Assembly: GCF_003667705.1 (NCBI RefSeq)
Contig: NZ_CP033019.1
Coordinates: 868,001-932,000, forward strand
DNA from: Janthinobacterium agaricidamnosum
GTDB lineage: Bacteria; Pseudomonadota; Gammaproteobacteria; Burkholderiales; Burkholderiaceae_D
Direction: 5' to 3'
Length of the DNA: 64,000 nt
Shown: piece after piece, positions 62,546-64,000 of the stretch
How positions within the stretch are numbered: position 1 is the stretch's first letter
Layout of the letters: each line of letters begins with the position of its first letter
Made by a program: the position numbers and the translations under genes
Notes under the pieces: generated by a model
What the model saw: only the letters and a program-made list of their open reading frames with translations
The model's database searches: none
Told to the model about the DNA's origin: nothing

Positions 62546-63478
62546 ATGGTCGCATTAGTTATTGCTGAACACGACAACGCTACCTTAAAGGGCAGCACCC
62601 ACCACACCGTGACCGCGGCTGCCCAGTGCGGCGGCGACGTGCACGTACTGGTCGCAGGTTCGAACGCCTCGGCTGCCGCCGCTGCCGCCGCGCAAATCGC
62701 CGGCGTGACGAAAGTCATCGTGGCCGACGCGCCATACTTTGCCGACGGCCTGGCCGAAAACGTGGCCGAGCAAGTGCTGGCCATCGCCGGCAACTACAGC
62801 CACATCCTGGCGCCAGCCACCGCCTACGGCAAGAACATCCTGCCGCGCGTGGCCGCCAAGCTGGACGTGGCGCAAATCTCGGAAATCACCAAGGTCGATT
62901 CCCCGGACACCTTCGAGCGCCCAATCTACGCCGGTAACGCCATTGCCACCGTGCAATCTGGCGACAAGGTCAAGGTCATCACCGTGCGCACCACCGGTTT
63001 CGACGCCGCTGCCGCCACCGGCGGTTCGGCTGCCACGGAAACCGTCGCTGCCGTTGGCGACAATGGCAAATCGGCCTTCGTGGGCCGCGAACTGGCCAAG
63101 TCCGACCGTCCTGAACTGACCGCCGCGAAAATCATCGTGTCGGGCGGCCGTGGCATGGGTTCGGCCGAGAACTTCCACATCCTGGAACCGCTGGCCGACA
63201 AGCTGGGCGCCGCCATGGGTGCTTCGCGCGCCGCCGTCGACGCCGGCTTCGTGCCGAACGACTGGCAAGTGGGCCAGACGGGCAAGATCGTCGCGCCATC
63301 GCTGTACATCGCCGTCGGCATCTCGGGCGCGATCCAGCATCTGGCCGGCATGAAAGACTCGAAGACCATCGTCGCCATCAACAAGGATCCGGAAGCGCCG
63401 ATCTTTGCCGTGGCCGACTACGGCATCGTGGGCGATCTGTTCGAGATCGTGCCGCAACTGGTCAAAGAACTGGGCTAA
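62546..63478 (+). CDS. etfA: Electron transfer flavoprotein alpha subunit
   Basis: The 310-residue EtfA has the N-terminal adenine-nucleotide-like domain and the C-terminal FAD domain: [100 protein letters not shown]. All FAD-binding signatures are intact. ACAGGACACATC precedes the ATG. It forms a heterodimer with EtfB and is on the same transcript. Confidence 0.96.
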   Translation: MVALVIAEHDNATLKGSTHHTVTAAAQCGGDVHVLVAGSNASAAAAAAAQIAGVTKVIVADAPYFADGLAENVAEQVLAIAGNYSHILAPATAYGKNILPRVAAKLDVAQISEITKVDSPDTFERPIYAGNAIATVQSGDKVKVITVRTTGFDAAAATGGSAATETVAAVGDNGKSAFVGRELAKSDRPELTAAKIIVSGGRGMGSAENFHILEPLADKLGAAMGASRAAVDAGFVPNDWQVGQTGKIVAPSLYIAVGISGAIQHLAGMKDSKTIVAINKDPEAPIFAVADYGIVGDLFEIVPQLVKELG

Positions 63479-63502
63479 GTCTCGCCCGATCCGGTTTTGT
63501 GT

Positions 63503-63665
63503 AGAGCGTATTCCGGTAGGGAGCGTCTGCAGCAGATTGTTCATCGGAAGTGCGGACAAGGCGCGAGGAGGACGCATGGATATCCATGCTACGACGAGCA
63601 ACGCCGTCCCCGCTTTCGAGGGGCTGTCTGCTGCTGATGTATTCTTCTACCGGGATACGCTCTTA
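63503..63665. repeat. 163-bp inverted-repeat element downstream of etfA
   Basis: TAGAGCGTATTCCGGTAG (63503-63520) faces CTACCGGGATACGCTCTTA (63647-63665) with one mismatch and one inserted base, and a second inner pair (GTCTGCAGCAGA and TCTGCTGCTGA) continues the complementarity. The centre is the perfect palindrome GCATGGATATCCATGC (63574-63589). No coding content is evident. It sits between etfA and the acyl-CoA dehydrogenase gene. Confidence 0.8.
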
Positions 63666-63670
63666 CTACA

Positions 63671-63717
63671 AAGCCACGCCGGCCCGCCCCACACGGCGAG
63701 CCGCGCGTGGCTTTTTT
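63671..63717 (+). terminator. Intrinsic terminator before the acyl-CoA dehydrogenase gene
   Basis: AAGCCACGC (63671-63679) pairs with GCGTGGCTT (63705-63713), followed by further T residues. It would end the etfBA transcript, so the next gene needs its own promoter or depends on readthrough. Confidence 0.7.
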
Positions 63718-63730
63718 CTTGGAGAAATAG

Positions 63731-64000
63731 ATGAGCTATCAAGCCCCGCTGAAAGACATGTTGTTCGTCATGAACGAACTGGCCGGCCTGGCCGAAATCC
63801 ATACTTTGCCTGGCTGCGAAGACGCGACACCCGACACGGCCGAAGCCGTGCTGGAAGAAAACGCCAAGTTCTGCGGCGGCGTGGTGGCCCCTTTGAACGG
63901 CCCCAGCGACAAGGAACCGAGCTTCTGGCACGACGGCCAGGTCACGACCTCGAAAGGCTTCAAGGAAGCGTTCAAGGCCTACGGCGAAGCGGGCTGGCAG
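63731..64000 (+). CDS. Acyl-CoA dehydrogenase, N-terminal fragment (runs off the right edge)
   Basis: The first 90 codons follow TTGGAGAAATAG and read MSYQAPLKDMLFVMNELAGL, then ATPDTAEAVLEENAKFCGGVVAPLNGPSDKEPSFW and VTTSKGFKEAFKAYGEAGWQ. This is the helical N-terminal domain of the larger acyl-CoA dehydrogenases of beta-oxidation found beside etfBA in Burkholderiales. It would pass electrons to the ETF encoded just upstream. The catalytic part is outside the window. Confidence 0.88.
   Translation, partial: MSYQAPLKDMLFVMNELAGLAEIHTLPGCEDATPDTAEAVLEENAKFCGGVVAPLNGPSDKEPSFWHDGQVTTSKGFKEAFKAYGEAGWQ

Overview
The window reads as chromosome of a GC-rich betaproteobacterium of the Burkholderiales. 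Gene content and protein style (long GC-rich genes, NAD-type housekeeping set, alaS and etfBA, a Zur/TonB zinc receptor pair, scattered GTAGGTCGGATTAGCG palindromes) fit Oxalobacteraceae such as Janthinobacterium best; this placement is my inference and no 16S or other marker RNA is present. No tRNA, rRNA or CRISPR array was recognised.

Layout. 1-3748 (minus): type VI secretion genes tssF, tssG and the start of a vgrG that leaves the window. 3827-9703: an outer-membrane Tsx-like nucleoside channel facing a four-gene BMP-type nucleoside ABC importer. 9824-14964: HDOD protein, secreted M28 peptidase, MFS exporter, luciferase-like monooxygenase. 15226-24283 (plus): a compact sugar cluster, galT, a degenerate M24 peptidase-like gene, galK, a GH2 glycosidase, and one 1272-codon gene that joins a glycosidase, a glycosyltransferase and a UDP-galactopyranose-mutase-like flavoprotein. 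24594-29446: lipoprotein, small unknowns, VanZ-like protein, SDR, and the lemA/TPM set. 29604-34678: pyrF, sbcB, DUF5610-like protein, cNMP-GGDEF protein, HPF/RaiA. 34880-43038: DUF1345 protein, MFS, ferredoxin-type reductase, epimerase-like protein, small unknowns including an HTH protein, a GRDP-like protein with YSGRA repeats, and a CHASE histidine kinase. 43230-47847: glnS, a J-domain protein and three unknown acidic proteins in a row. 47896-49107: a complete IS110 element. 49183-55542: LysR/MFS pair, unknowns, LytS/LytR-like two-component pair, glycerophosphodiesterase. 55650-58313: zinc TonB receptor and Zur sharing an operator. 58433-64000: alaS, TusA-like protein, etfB, etfA and the start of an acyl-CoA dehydrogenase.

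The most notable signal is in the IS110 element. Its 235 nt upstream of the transposase can be read as a bridge RNA: a loop closed by a perfect 10-bp stem holds guides matching the REP palindrome into which the element is inserted (8 of 9 on the left side, 5 of 6 on the right), and a second loop holds a 9/9 match to the element's own right end. The same REP palindrome family recurs at four places in this window, always between convergent genes, and at three of them it supplies the TAG stop codon of the neighbouring gene.

The other striking item is the three-enzyme fusion in the galactose cluster, which suggests a locus for handling or building galactose (possibly galactofuranose) containing glycans.
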